Source: Bacteroidota bacterium | GTDB taxonomy: Bacteria; Bacteroidota; Bacteroidia; Chitinophagales; JADIYW01 | Reading direction: 5' to 3' | Assembly (NCBI GenBank): GCA_028288625.1 | Contig: JAQBNI010000093.1 | Coordinates: 21,036-85,035 of the forward strand | DNA length: 64,000 bases | Notes under the pieces: generated by a model | Told to the model about the DNA's origin: nothing | The model's database searches: none | What the model saw: the letters and a program-made list of their open reading frames with translations, nothing else | Shown: in pieces, positions 1 to 7,827 of the stretch | How positions within the stretch are numbered: position 1 is the first letter of the stretch | Layout of the letters: every line of letters starts with the position of its first letter | Program-made: the position numbers and the translations under genes

Positions 1-192
1 AACAATATCTATTTCTTCTATCAGGCTCTGCTGTGCGAGTTTTATCGCGTGACCTGCATATTTTGTAGGATAAATATCATAAGTATATTTTTCAAGATCG
101 AGATGGTGTTTCACCATTCTTTCTGTCAGGCGTGTTCTGAAATTTCCACCTGATTTCGGGTTAACGATAAAACGTACTCTTTTCTTTTTCAA
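1..192 (-). CDS. Diacylglycerol kinase family lipid kinase, N-terminal part
   Basis: Only the first 64 codons lie in the window; the gene runs off the left edge. The translation starts with a basic stretch followed by VRFIVNPKSGG, which matches the nucleotide-binding opening (IxNPxSG) of the DAGK/YegS/BmrU catalytic domain. These enzymes phosphorylate diacylglycerol, sphingoid or related lipids with ATP at the inner membrane face. No ATG is in frame between the preceding 50 bases and the motif; a TTG at 192 sits directly before KKKRVRF and is the most likely start. The family call rests on a short N-terminal stretch, so the substrate cannot be given. Confidence 0.7.
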   Translation of the reverse strand, partial: MKKKRVRFIVNPKSGGNFRTRLTERMVKHHLDLEKYTYDIYPTKYAGHAIKLAQQSLIEEIDIV

Positions 193-239
193 TAGAAATG
201 GTTTTGATTCACAAATTATCCGCGGTAAAAATATGATTT

Positions 240-1091
240 TTATTTTATCTCAGCTTTTAAACTGAGATCCAGGCTATTAACGGAATGCGTTAATCCACCT
301 ACAGAAATAAAATCAACGCCGGTTTCTGCATAGGAGCGTATCGTTTCTACAGTAATTCCTCCGCTTGCTTCCGTTTCATAACTTCCGTTGATGAGTTCAA
401 CAGCAGCCTTCACATCATCTGCTGTAAAATTATCGAGCATAATTCTATGTATTCCGCCGCATTTGATCACTTCTTTTACATTATCCAGGTTGCGTGTTTC
501 CACTTCAATGCGAAGATCGAGATTATTTATTTTCAGATAATGATGAACTTTAAGAATCGCCTGCGTAATGCCGCCGCAAAAATCAATATGATTATCCTTC
601 AACAATATCATATCATATAAACCGAAGCGATGATTTGATCCGCCACCAACAGTTACCGCATATTTTTCCAGGAAGCGGATATTCGGAGTGGTCTTCCTGG
701 TATCAATCACTTTTGCTTTCGTTCCTTTGATAGCGTCCACATATTTCCCGGTCATAGTAGCGATGCCGCTCATGCGCTGCATGCAATTTAATACGAGGCG
801 TTCTGCAGTTAAAATAGAAGTCGCATTTCCGCTCACATGAAATGGCACGTCACCATATTTTACAGTTGCACCTTCTTTAATATGCATTGAAGTTTCCAGC
901 GTTGCATCCACCTTATTAAAAATAGCTTCTGCCACGCGCAAACCGCAAAGAATGCCTTCACCCTTTACTAATAATTTTGCAACTCCCTGTGTATTCCTGT
1001 CAAGTGCAGCTAAAGAAGTATGATCGCCGCCACGTACATCTTCATATAATGCATTGTCGATAAACTGACTGAGTTCCTGTTCATTTAACAT
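240..1091 (-). CDS. nadC: Quinolinate phosphoribosyltransferase (decarboxylating)
   Basis: Converts quinolinate and PRPP to nicotinate mononucleotide, CO2 and pyrophosphate in de novo NAD synthesis, in the cytoplasm. The 283-residue length fits the family. Visible signatures are TRKTTP (131-136), the HRFGLYDMILLKDNH block (154-168) that holds substrate-binding His and Lys residues, EVE near 198, IMLDNF and EASGGI in the C-terminal barrel. The neighbouring gene in the same direction is the lipid kinase, about 50 bases downstream. nadA and nadB are not in the window. Confidence 0.96.
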   Translation of the reverse strand: MLNEQELSQFIDNALYEDVRGGDHTSLAALDRNTQGVAKLLVKGEGILCGLRVAEAIFNKVDATLETSMHIKEGATVKYGDVPFHVSGNATSILTAERLVLNCMQRMSGIATMTGKYVDAIKGTKAKVIDTRKTTPNIRFLEKYAVTVGGGSNHRFGLYDMILLKDNHIDFCGGITQAILKVHHYLKINNLDLRIEVETRNLDNVKEVIKCGGIHRIMLDNFTADDVKAAVELINGSYETEASGGITVETIRSYAETGVDFISVGGLTHSVNSLDLSLKAEIK

Positions 1092-1150
1092 AAAACAAGA
1101 TTAAGGATTTTTGCTGAAAAAAAGAGAATAAATGAGATGGAGAAAAAGTA

Positions 1151-1543
1151 TTATTCTTTTTCAAATCGGATTTCCTGTGTATAATTTACACCGTCAGATT
1201 TCTTGATATAAACATATGTCCTGTAAGAACCTGCATTTGTTTTCAGGCTGCCGATAATATATTGTGCGCCATCTTTGGAAACACCTTTATGTACAATAGA
1301 AAAATCGCGGCTGGAAAATTTACCGAGAAAACTTTTCAGGATCATCTCCGCTTGCTCGCTGCTGTAATTATCTGCGTTCTCATCTATCGTGATATCTACA
1401 CGCTTGTCAAAATTTTTCGCGATCGCCGAAGCATTTGCAGTCTTTATAGCACCGGGAATAGAACTGATAATATCCTGGGCTTTTAATTGATTGAAAAGTA
1501 GCAGACAAAATATAAATATAAACAGTGACCTCAAAACCTTCAT
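1151..1543 (-). CDS. Exported DUF4783 family protein
   Basis: A 130-residue protein with a signal peptide (MKVLRSLFIFIFCLLLF, then LKAQ as cleavage region) and a small alpha+beta domain. It fits the Bacteroidota DUF4783 family, which resembles small NTF2-like periplasmic folds; no function is known. I start it at the ATG at 1543 because the 14 residues upstream in the open frame are not signal-like. In this phylum it commonly sits beside nadC, as here (60-base gap). Divergent from gpmI. The family assignment is by recall of sequence character, not by search. Confidence 0.75.
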   Translation of the reverse strand: MKVLRSLFIFIFCLLLFNQLKAQDIISSIPGAIKTANASAIAKNFDKRVDITIDENADNYSSEQAEMILKSFLGKFSSRDFSIVHKGVSKDGAQYIIGSLKTNAGSYRTYVYIKKSDGVNYTQEIRFEKE

Positions 1544-1550
1544 AAAATCG

Positions 1551-1558
1551 TATTTTTG
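1551..1558 (+). promoter_or_regulatory. Bacteroidota -7 box upstream of gpmI
   Basis: TATTTTTG matches TAnnTTTG exactly. It lies about 70 bases before the gpmI start in the gap between divergent genes. No good -33 TTTG is seen at the usual spacing, so this is a partial promoter match. Confidence 0.5.
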
Positions 1559-1569
1559 TAATCTATAAA

Positions 1570-1582
1570 GCACATTTTGTGC
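1570..1582. repeat. 13-bp palindrome in divergent promoter region
   Basis: GCACATTTTGTGC is a perfect 5-bp inverted repeat around TTT. It sits just downstream of the predicted transcription start of gpmI and upstream of the DUF4783 gene, the position of an operator. No regulator can be named. Confidence 0.4.
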
Positions 1583-1627
1583 CAAACTTAAGCTAAAAAT
1601 AAAGATTTTAATTAAATATTAACTACT

Positions 1628-3169
1628 GTGACCATATTACCCCAAAAAGCAATGTTGATAATTATGGATGGATGGGGAATTAACCGAAATCCTTCTATCA
1701 GTGCCATTGAAGCTGCAGATACGCCCTTTGTGGATAGTTTACTGCTGAAATACCCGAATACGGGCTTGTTGACGCATGGCGATTATGTTGGTTTGCCTTC
1801 TCACCAGATGGGAAATTCGGAGGTGGGTCATATGAATTTAGGTGCAGGAAGAGTCGTTTACCAGGATCTCATGCTGATCAATAAAAAGATACAATCGGGA
1901 GAACTAAATGAAAATAAAGTCTTATGTGAAGCATTGGATGATGCCGTAAAGAATAATAAACCCGTGCATTTTATGGGATTGGTTTCTGATGGTGGTATTC
2001 ACTCGCACATAGATCATTTAAAAGCATTGGTCTCAGAGGCAAAAAAAGCTGGTGTGCAGAAAAGTTTTGTGCATGCATTTACAGATGGCAGGGATACGGA
2101 CCCGGAAAGTGGTATACACTTTTTAGAAGATCTTCAAAATTTTTGCAAAGACACTTCTACAAAAATTGCTTCGGTATGCGGAAGGTATTACGCGATGGAC
2201 AGGGATAAGCGATGGGAGCGTATTAAGCTTGCCTATGATTTATTGGTGAACGGAACGGGCGAAAAATTTTCAAACGCTGTTGATGGAATAAAAGCATCAT
2301 ATAACAATAAGGTTACAGATGAATTTATAAAACCAATTGTGATCACGGATGAAAGTGGAAATCCTTTAACGAAAATTGAAAAGGATGATGTTGTGATCTG
2401 CTTTAATTTTCGCACAGATAGATGCAGGGAAATTACTATCGTGCTTACGCAGGAAGACAAGCCGGAATTTCAAATGAAAACAATCCCGCTGTATTATGTT
2501 ACCATGTCAATATATGATGACCGGTTTAAAAATGTAAAAACGATTTTTGGAAAAGAAAATGTAACCAATTCGCTTGGAGAGATCATTTCAAAAAAAGGAT
2601 TAACACAATTGCGCATTGCGGAAAGTGAAAAATATCCTCATGTTACATTTTTCTTTTCCGGTGGAAGGGAAAAAGAATTTACAGGAGAAGAACGCATCAT
2701 GATCCCTTCGCCTAAAGTAGCTACTTATGATCTGCAGCCGGAAATGAGCGCAAATGGCATCAAGGATGCAGTGATTGAAAAGATAGAAAAAGATGCGCCT
2801 GATTTTATTTGCCTCAATTTTGCGAATACCGATATGGTTGGGCATACAGGTGTGTTTTCCGCTGCTGTAAAAGCTGCAGAAACCGTGGACAAATGTGTAA
2901 ATGCAGTCGTTACAAAAGCATTGGAAAAAAACTACTTTATTTTTTTAACGGCAGATCATGGGAACTCCGATTACCTTGTCAATGAAGACGGTTCACCGAA
3001 TACTTCTCACACAAAAAATATAGTTCCATTATTTTTGATCAGCAATACTTATCGGGGAAAAGTACAACCCGGGAAACTTGCGGATCTCGCGCCGACAATT
3101 TTAAAAGTGATGAACATTGAAATTCCAAAGGAAATGGATGGAACTATTTTAATTCCGGATGAAAATTAA
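1628..3169 (+). CDS. gpmI: Cofactor-independent phosphoglycerate mutase
   Basis: Interconverts 3- and 2-phosphoglycerate in glycolysis and gluconeogenesis, using two Mn2+ ions and a phosphoserine intermediate. The 513 residues cover the full family length. DGWG (14-17) supplies a metal ligand, and NSEVGHMNLGAG around Ser64 is the catalytic serine motif. ADHGNSD near residue 444 and the following HTKN provide further metal ligands. The start is GTG at 1628; an internal ATG at codon 9 would also keep the first motif. The next gene overlaps its 3' end by 11 bases in another frame, so the two are probably co-transcribed. Confidence 0.96.
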   Translation: MTILPQKAMLIIMDGWGINRNPSISAIEAADTPFVDSLLLKYPNTGLLTHGDYVGLPSHQMGNSEVGHMNLGAGRVVYQDLMLINKKIQSGELNENKVLCEALDDAVKNNKPVHFMGLVSDGGIHSHIDHLKALVSEAKKAGVQKSFVHAFTDGRDTDPESGIHFLEDLQNFCKDTSTKIASVCGRYYAMDRDKRWERIKLAYDLLVNGTGEKFSNAVDGIKASYNNKVTDEFIKPIVITDESGNPLTKIEKDDVVICFNFRTDRCREITIVLTQEDKPEFQMKTIPLYYVTMSIYDDRFKNVKTIFGKENVTNSLGEIISKKGLTQLRIAESEKYPHVTFFFSGGREKEFTGEERIMIPSPKVATYDLQPEMSANGIKDAVIEKIEKDAPDFICLNFANTDMVGHTGVFSAAVKAAETVDKCVNAVVTKALEKNYFIFLTADHGNSDYLVNEDGSPNTSHTKNIVPLFLISNTYRGKVQPGKLADLAPTILKVMNIEIPKEMDGTILIPDEN

Positions 3170-3746
3170 AGACAGCATTTATCAATTCAAATTTTTGTCC
3201 GGTACCCTGCCGTTGATTTGTTTAATGGCGGTTTTGGTTTCTTCGTGCAACGAACAGCAACCCGGAAAAAATGCAGGTGAAAAGCTGTATTTTGATCTCG
3301 CTGCTGTAGTGCAAAAAGATATCGATTCCAATTCAGCTCATCATTGCGGTGAAGAAAAATCCGTTTTGGTGGATCATGTTACAGAGGTAAAAACAATCAG
3401 TGATGTGGACTGGAAAAAGGAATTGCTTCCCTTGTCTGAATGCGATATTAATAAGCCTGCATGGAAGACAAAATTTTCAGTGGACACCATAAAAAATACT
3501 GAAGGAACAAAAATTCAGTATCATGCATTGTCAGATAAAATAAACGTCAGGTCCATGATGGTGAGTATAAAGAATAATGAAGTTGAAAAAATAATCATCA
3601 CTAAAAAAATTAATTCTATTATCTTTTCGTCAGATCAAAGGGTAGAATATTTTCCGGGAAAAGGATTTTCTGTTCGCGGCGAACAAAAAGCTGCGATGAT
3701 GAAAAATTTTGAAATAAATGTAGATGTAAAATATAGGTGTAAATAG
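3159..3746 (+). CDS. Lipoprotein of unknown function
   Basis: A 195-residue protein with a type II signal: a hydrophobic stretch (residues 15-26) ends in the lipobox LVSSC, with Cys30 as the lipidation site. The mature part is hydrophilic, has a few other cysteines (for example in HHCGE and SECD) and ends in YRCK. I do not recognise the family. It overlaps the end of gpmI by 11 bases and ends 5 bases before hisS, so it probably lies in a gpmI-lipoprotein-hisS transcript. It is likely anchored in the outer or inner membrane facing the periplasm. Confidence 0.7.
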   Translation: MKIKDSIYQFKFLSGTLPLICLMAVLVSSCNEQQPGKNAGEKLYFDLAAVVQKDIDSNSAHHCGEEKSVLVDHVTEVKTISDVDWKKELLPLSECDINKPAWKTKFSVDTIKNTEGTKIQYHALSDKINVRSMMVSIKNNEVEKIIITKKINSIIFSSDQRVEYFPGKGFSVRGEQKAAMMKNFEINVDVKYRCK

Positions 3747-3751
3747 AAGAC

Positions 3752-5053
3752 ATGTCAAAAATAAAACCAAGAACATTTAAAGGAGCGCGTGATTTTTTAC
3801 CGGAAGATATGCTGCATCGTGAGCGCATATTGCAGGTGATGCGCGACATTTTTAAAAAGTATGGTTTTGATCCTGTGGAGACGCCGGCTATAGAATATTT
3901 GGATGTGCTCACGGGAAAATATGGCGAAGAAGCAGACCGTTTGATCTATCGCCTGAATTATAAAAACGGCACAAAGGACGAAGCTGCATTGCATTACGAC
4001 CTGACAGTTCCCTTTTCGCGTATGGTGGCTATGCATCCTGAATTAAACTTGCCGTTCAGGCGTTACCAGATGCAGCCGGTTTGGCGCGCAGATCGTCCGC
4101 AGCCGCACCAGGGGAGGTTCCGGGAATTTTATCAATGCGATGTGGATTGTATCGGAACGGATTCGATGATCGTGGATGCAGAGTTGATCGCTATTACACA
4201 TGAAATTTTATCAGTACTAAAAATTCCGGGCTTTCTTATCAAAATAAATAACAGGAAGATATTGAATGGAATTTCCGAATACATCGGCGCAGGCGATCAG
4301 TTTTCGGATATTTATACTTCTATTGATAAGCTCGATAAAGTGACGTGGACGGAAGTGGAAGCTGAATTGAAAGAAAAGAAAGTTCCGTCTTCAGCGATTG
4401 AAAAATTACACAGCCTCATCAGCAAGGAACTCACTCTGGATGCTTTAAAAAATGAATTGAAGAATATTGAAATCGCCCAGCATGGAATAAAGGAAGTGGA
4501 GGAAGTTATTTCTTACTTAAAGATTCTAAATGTCCCTGAATCCCATTACAAATTCGATGTTTCTTTAGCGCGTGGTTTGGATTATTATACCGGGACGATT
4601 GTAGAAACAAAACTTCCTGCATATCCGCACATCGGTTCTTTAAATGGCGGAGGAAGATATAATGGATTGATCGCATCCTTCGGCGGAAAAGATACACCTG
4701 CTGTTGGAATTTCCATGGGACTAGATCGGATCTTTACCGCGATGCAGCAATTAAATTTAATTGAAGAAGTAAAAACCGCTACGAAAGTTTTAGTGGGTAA
4801 TTTCGGAAAGGAAACACTCGAAGCATCTTTAAAATTAGTGGCATATCTTCGTGCAAATAATATCAACACCGAGTTTTACCCGGAAGATGCAAAGCTCAAA
4901 AAACAATTTTCATATTGCGATAAAAAGAATATTCCCTACATGTGCATCATCGGAGAAAGTGAATTACAGGAAAATAAAATTTCCCTCAAAAAAATGAAAG
5001 ACAGCACACAGGTATCCTTATCTTTAGAAGACATAGCTGCTGCGATCCTATAA
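3752..5053 (+). CDS. hisS: Histidyl-tRNA synthetase
   Basis: Class II aminoacyl-tRNA synthetase that charges tRNA-His. The protein is 433 residues, in the family range. The N-terminus carries FKGARDFLP. Motif 2 is seen as YQMQPVWRADRPQPHQGRF. The histidine-binding signature ARGLDYYTG starts near residue 272, and motif 3 is VGISMGLDRI. The C-terminal 95 residues form the anticodon-binding domain. It starts 5 bases after the lipoprotein gene. Confidence 0.97.
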   Translation: MSKIKPRTFKGARDFLPEDMLHRERILQVMRDIFKKYGFDPVETPAIEYLDVLTGKYGEEADRLIYRLNYKNGTKDEAALHYDLTVPFSRMVAMHPELNLPFRRYQMQPVWRADRPQPHQGRFREFYQCDVDCIGTDSMIVDAELIAITHEILSVLKIPGFLIKINNRKILNGISEYIGAGDQFSDIYTSIDKLDKVTWTEVEAELKEKKVPSSAIEKLHSLISKELTLDALKNELKNIEIAQHGIKEVEEVISYLKILNVPESHYKFDVSLARGLDYYTGTIVETKLPAYPHIGSLNGGGRYNGLIASFGGKDTPAVGISMGLDRIFTAMQQLNLIEEVKTATKVLVGNFGKETLEASLKLVAYLRANNINTEFYPEDAKLKKQFSYCDKKNIPYMCIIGESELQENKISLKKMKDSTQVSLSLEDIAAAIL

Positions 5054-5101
5054 ATATCAGCTTAAAACATTTATTACTTCTTTCGTGTTATACATGTTGC
5101 T

Positions 5102-6070
5102 ATGAATGTCATACTGCGGAAAAATTCAACTTCTTTTAGGATACTCTTAAATATTGCGGGGTTCTACCATTTATTAGGAGGCATCTTTATAATTGTATCG
5201 CCGCAATTTTTCTTTAAGCTCGGTAACCTGCAGCCCCCTAATTATATAGGACTTTGGCAGATGTTGGGTGTGTATGCTGCAATATTAGGTATTGGCTATC
5301 TGCTTGCATCTTCTAATGCAATACGACACTGGAGAATTGTGCTGCTTGGATTCATTAATAACCTTGTAGTAGTAACGTGGTTTGTGCTCAGTGTTTTCCG
5401 GGGCAGTACAAATTCCTTTATATTTAAAATGATATTTATTAATCATTTGATATGGCTGTTTCCATTCTTCATCATATTGTATAATGCATATAAGCAGGAG
5501 TTTGTGGTAGATAATGAGCTTATAAGAATGAACCACTTATCTGCAGACGAATTGTTACAGATATTTACCACCAATAAAATGCATACCGTTACGGAATTAG
5601 CAAATCAGCAACCCGTGATGCTTGTTTTCCTGCGACATTTCGGTTGTACATTTTGCAAGGAGACTTTGTTGAACATAAAAAAAGTGCAGGCACAGATAGA
5701 GCACATGGGCACAAAGATCGTTTTTGTAAATATGCTGGATGAAAAAAGTTGCATGCAGGAATTAGCCAAATATAATTTTAAAGATGTAGAATATATTTGC
5801 GATTCGGAATCCTTATTATATAAAGCATTCAAGCTCAAAAGAGGCTCTATTTCACAATTATTCGGGTTAAAAGTTTTCGCGCGAGCTTTATACTTATCAT
5901 TCGTGAAAGGCATTTTTTCTTCTTCCCCATTAGGCGCAGATATTTACCAGATGCCCGGTATTTTTCTGATCTACAAAGGAGCCATCGTCAAGCAATATAT
6001 CTATGAATCCGCTGCAGACAATCCGCCGTATCTCGATCTGGCGCGCTGCGATATCAGGCTGGCGTCTTAA
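5102..6070 (+). CDS. Membrane protein with C-terminal thioredoxin-fold (PRXL2/SelL-like) domain
   Basis: A 322-residue two-part protein. Residues 15-34, 50-70, 78-98 and 108-128 are four hydrophobic segments. From about 145 a soluble domain follows with the redox motif GCTFC (Cys182, Cys185) in FLRHFGCTFCKE and a beta-alpha pattern ending in PGIFLIYKG. That domain resembles AhpC/TSA_2, the PRXL2/SelL peroxiredoxin-like family, where the motif may be CxxC or selenocysteine-containing; here both positions are cysteine. A role in thiol-disulfide exchange or peroxide reduction at the membrane is inferred. Which side of the membrane the domain faces is not known. Its end lies about 90 bases before the VWA gene start. 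Confidence 0.7.
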   Translation: MNVILRKNSTSFRILLNIAGFYHLLGGIFIIVSPQFFFKLGNLQPPNYIGLWQMLGVYAAILGIGYLLASSNAIRHWRIVLLGFINNLVVVTWFVLSVFRGSTNSFIFKMIFINHLIWLFPFFIILYNAYKQEFVVDNELIRMNHLSADELLQIFTTNKMHTVTELANQQPVMLVFLRHFGCTFCKETLLNIKKVQAQIEHMGTKIVFVNMLDEKSCMQELAKYNFKDVEYICDSESLLYKAFKLKRGSISQLFGLKVFARALYLSFVKGIFSSSPLGADIYQMPGIFLIYKGAIVKQYIYESAADNPPYLDLARCDIRLAS

Positions 6071-6161
6071 AAATTTCAAAGCACAATCTTTACATAAATT
6101 ATACAACGGATATCGTTTTAATTTTGCAATATTGCTTAAATTCAATTCTCAATTTTATTTA

Positions 6162-7265
6162 ATGATTGGCTATCGTTTTACAGATTATATTCCCATTCTC
6201 GATCCTGAGTCGACGAGCTTTGACCAGCTGTTTAATATTTTGCGCCAATTGCTCACGTATACTTCCGGTGATGTTCGCGAGGCATTGGAATGGATGACAA
6301 GCCTGGATAAACAATATAACCTCACGAACAATGAATATGGAATGGGTGATTTTATCCGCGATCTTGTAGATAAAAATTATCTGCAACAGGAAAATCCCCG
6401 AAGCGATAAATTGAAGATGACTTCCAAAATGGAAAAAACAATCCGTCAAAGATCGCTGGAAGATATTTTCGGAAAAATAAAAAAATCTAGAAGAGGAAAT
6501 CACAAATCAAATTTTGGAGGAAACGGCGACGAACCCACAGGTGATATCCGTCCCTACCAGTTTGGCGATAAACCCGAACAGATCCTGATGACCGAATCGC
6601 TTCGCAATGCACAGATCAACAATAATTCGGAAGATTTTTTATTGCAGGAAAGTGATCTTGAAGTAGTGGAACAGGAATACCAGGCACAATCTTCCACCGT
6701 GCTGATGATTGACATTTCGCATTCTATGATCCTATACGGTGAGGACAGGATCACACCTGCAAAGAAAGTGGCGATGGCTTTATCGGAATTGATCATGACG
6801 CGCTATCCGAAAGATACACTGGATGTGATTGTATTTGGAAATGATGCATGGCAGATCCAGGTAAAAGACTTGCCATATCTTGAAGTGGGTCCATATCATA
6901 CGAATACCGTGGCAGGGATGGAGCTGGCGATGGATATTTTGCGCAGGAGAAAAAATCAAAACAAGAATATTTTTATGATCACGGATGGAAAACCGACTTG
7001 TTTAAAAGAAGGATTGACTTATTATAAAAATAGTTTCGGGCTCGACAGGAAGATCATCAATAAATGTTATAACTATGCAGCACAATGCAGGCGCATCAAT
7101 ATCCCGATCACCACATTTATGATCGCAAAGGATGCATACCTGCAGCAATTTGTTCATGAGTTTACAGAAATAAATAAAGGAAAAGCTTTCTACACTTCTT
7201 TGGATGGATTAGGTGATTTTATTTTTGAGGATTATGAAAGGAATAAAAAAAGAAGAGTAAGATAA
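6162..7265 (+). CDS. VWA domain protein (ChlD/CoxE-like)
   Basis: A 368-residue cytoplasmic protein with a C-terminal von Willebrand factor A domain (about 178-368). The metal-ion-dependent adhesion site is visible as DISHS (184-188), a threonine near 247 in HTNTVAG, and TDG (274-276). The N-terminal 150 residues are charged and look helical, followed by a Gly/Asn-rich linker. I start at the ATG at 6162; the upstream 53 codons of the open frame overlap the previous gene and are basic and non-conserved looking. Such proteins work with MoxR-type AAA+ ATPases, and one is encoded two genes downstream. Stop and next start overlap as TAATG, so the genes are coupled. Confidence 0.85.
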   Translation: MIGYRFTDYIPILDPESTSFDQLFNILRQLLTYTSGDVREALEWMTSLDKQYNLTNNEYGMGDFIRDLVDKNYLQQENPRSDKLKMTSKMEKTIRQRSLEDIFGKIKKSRRGNHKSNFGGNGDEPTGDIRPYQFGDKPEQILMTESLRNAQINNNSEDFLLQESDLEVVEQEYQAQSSTVLMIDISHSMILYGEDRITPAKKVAMALSELIMTRYPKDTLDVIVFGNDAWQIQVKDLPYLEVGPYHTNTVAGMELAMDILRRRKNQNKNIFMITDGKPTCLKEGLTYYKNSFGLDRKIINKCYNYAAQCRRINIPITTFMIAKDAYLQQFVHEFTEINKGKAFYTSLDGLGDFIFEDYERNKKRRVR

Positions 7266-7798
7266 TGCAATTACAAAAAGAGTTAATCAACCTGCTGCAG
7301 CTCGCGCATTCCGCAGAAAAGGCTGCTGCGTATGCTTACCAGGGTCACGCAGGTTCTGTTAATGACGCGGGAATAAAAAAAACTATAAAAGTTATTGAAG
7401 AGGATGAATGGGAACACCGGGCTGAGGTCCTGAAAATTATGAACGGGTACAACATCCCGGTTTCTAAATGGTATGAATTCAAATATGCCTTTATCGGAAG
7501 GTTAATCAGCAGCAGTTGTTATGTCATTGGTTGGTTTATGCCGATGTACTTTGCGGGAAGATTGGAAAGTGGAAACGTGAATGAATATTTTATTATGAAA
7601 GATCTTTTTAATGCATTGAATATTTATGATCATGATGCAATTCTAACAGAAATGGGATTGAAAGAAAAGGAGCACGAAGTTTTTTTTCTTGGACAGATCA
7701 GGCAGCATAAATTGTTGCCGGTGTTTGAAAAAATATTTAATTGGGGTGCAAATAAAAGCTTTAATACAATTCCGGAAGAAATTGAAAATCCGGTATAA
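7265..7798 (+). CDS. Ferritin-like di-iron protein
   Basis: A 177-residue helical protein. Candidate di-iron ligands are Glu18 (HSAEKAA), the ExxH pair Glu48/His51 (EWEH), Glu101 or Glu107, and a second ExxH pair Glu134/His137 (EKEH). This E...ExxH...E...ExxH layout is that of the ferritin-like superfamily, closest in spacing to Coq7-type hydroxylases. A weakly hydrophobic central stretch (78-98) could contact the membrane, as in Coq7. Its substrate is unknown. It is sandwiched between the VWA gene (1-base stop/start overlap) and the MoxR gene (29-base gap), an unusual place for a ferritin-like protein. Confidence 0.7.
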   Translation: MQLQKELINLLQLAHSAEKAAAYAYQGHAGSVNDAGIKKTIKVIEEDEWEHRAEVLKIMNGYNIPVSKWYEFKYAFIGRLISSSCYVIGWFMPMYFAGRLESGNVNEYFIMKDLFNALNIYDHDAILTEMGLKEKEHEVFFLGQIRQHKLLPVFEKIFNWGANKSFNTIPEEIENPV

Positions 7799-7827
7799 CA
7801 ATTTTTAAAAATTGATGTTCAATACAA

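Noticed and set aside
5642-5660. Selenocysteine site in the SelL-like protein
   Set aside because: Both redox positions are TGT/TGC cysteine codons, with no TGA in the motif.
6003-6161. N-terminal extension of the VWA protein frame by 53 codons
   Set aside because: It overlaps the preceding gene, is basic and random-looking, and the ATG at 6162 gives a normal-looking N-terminus.
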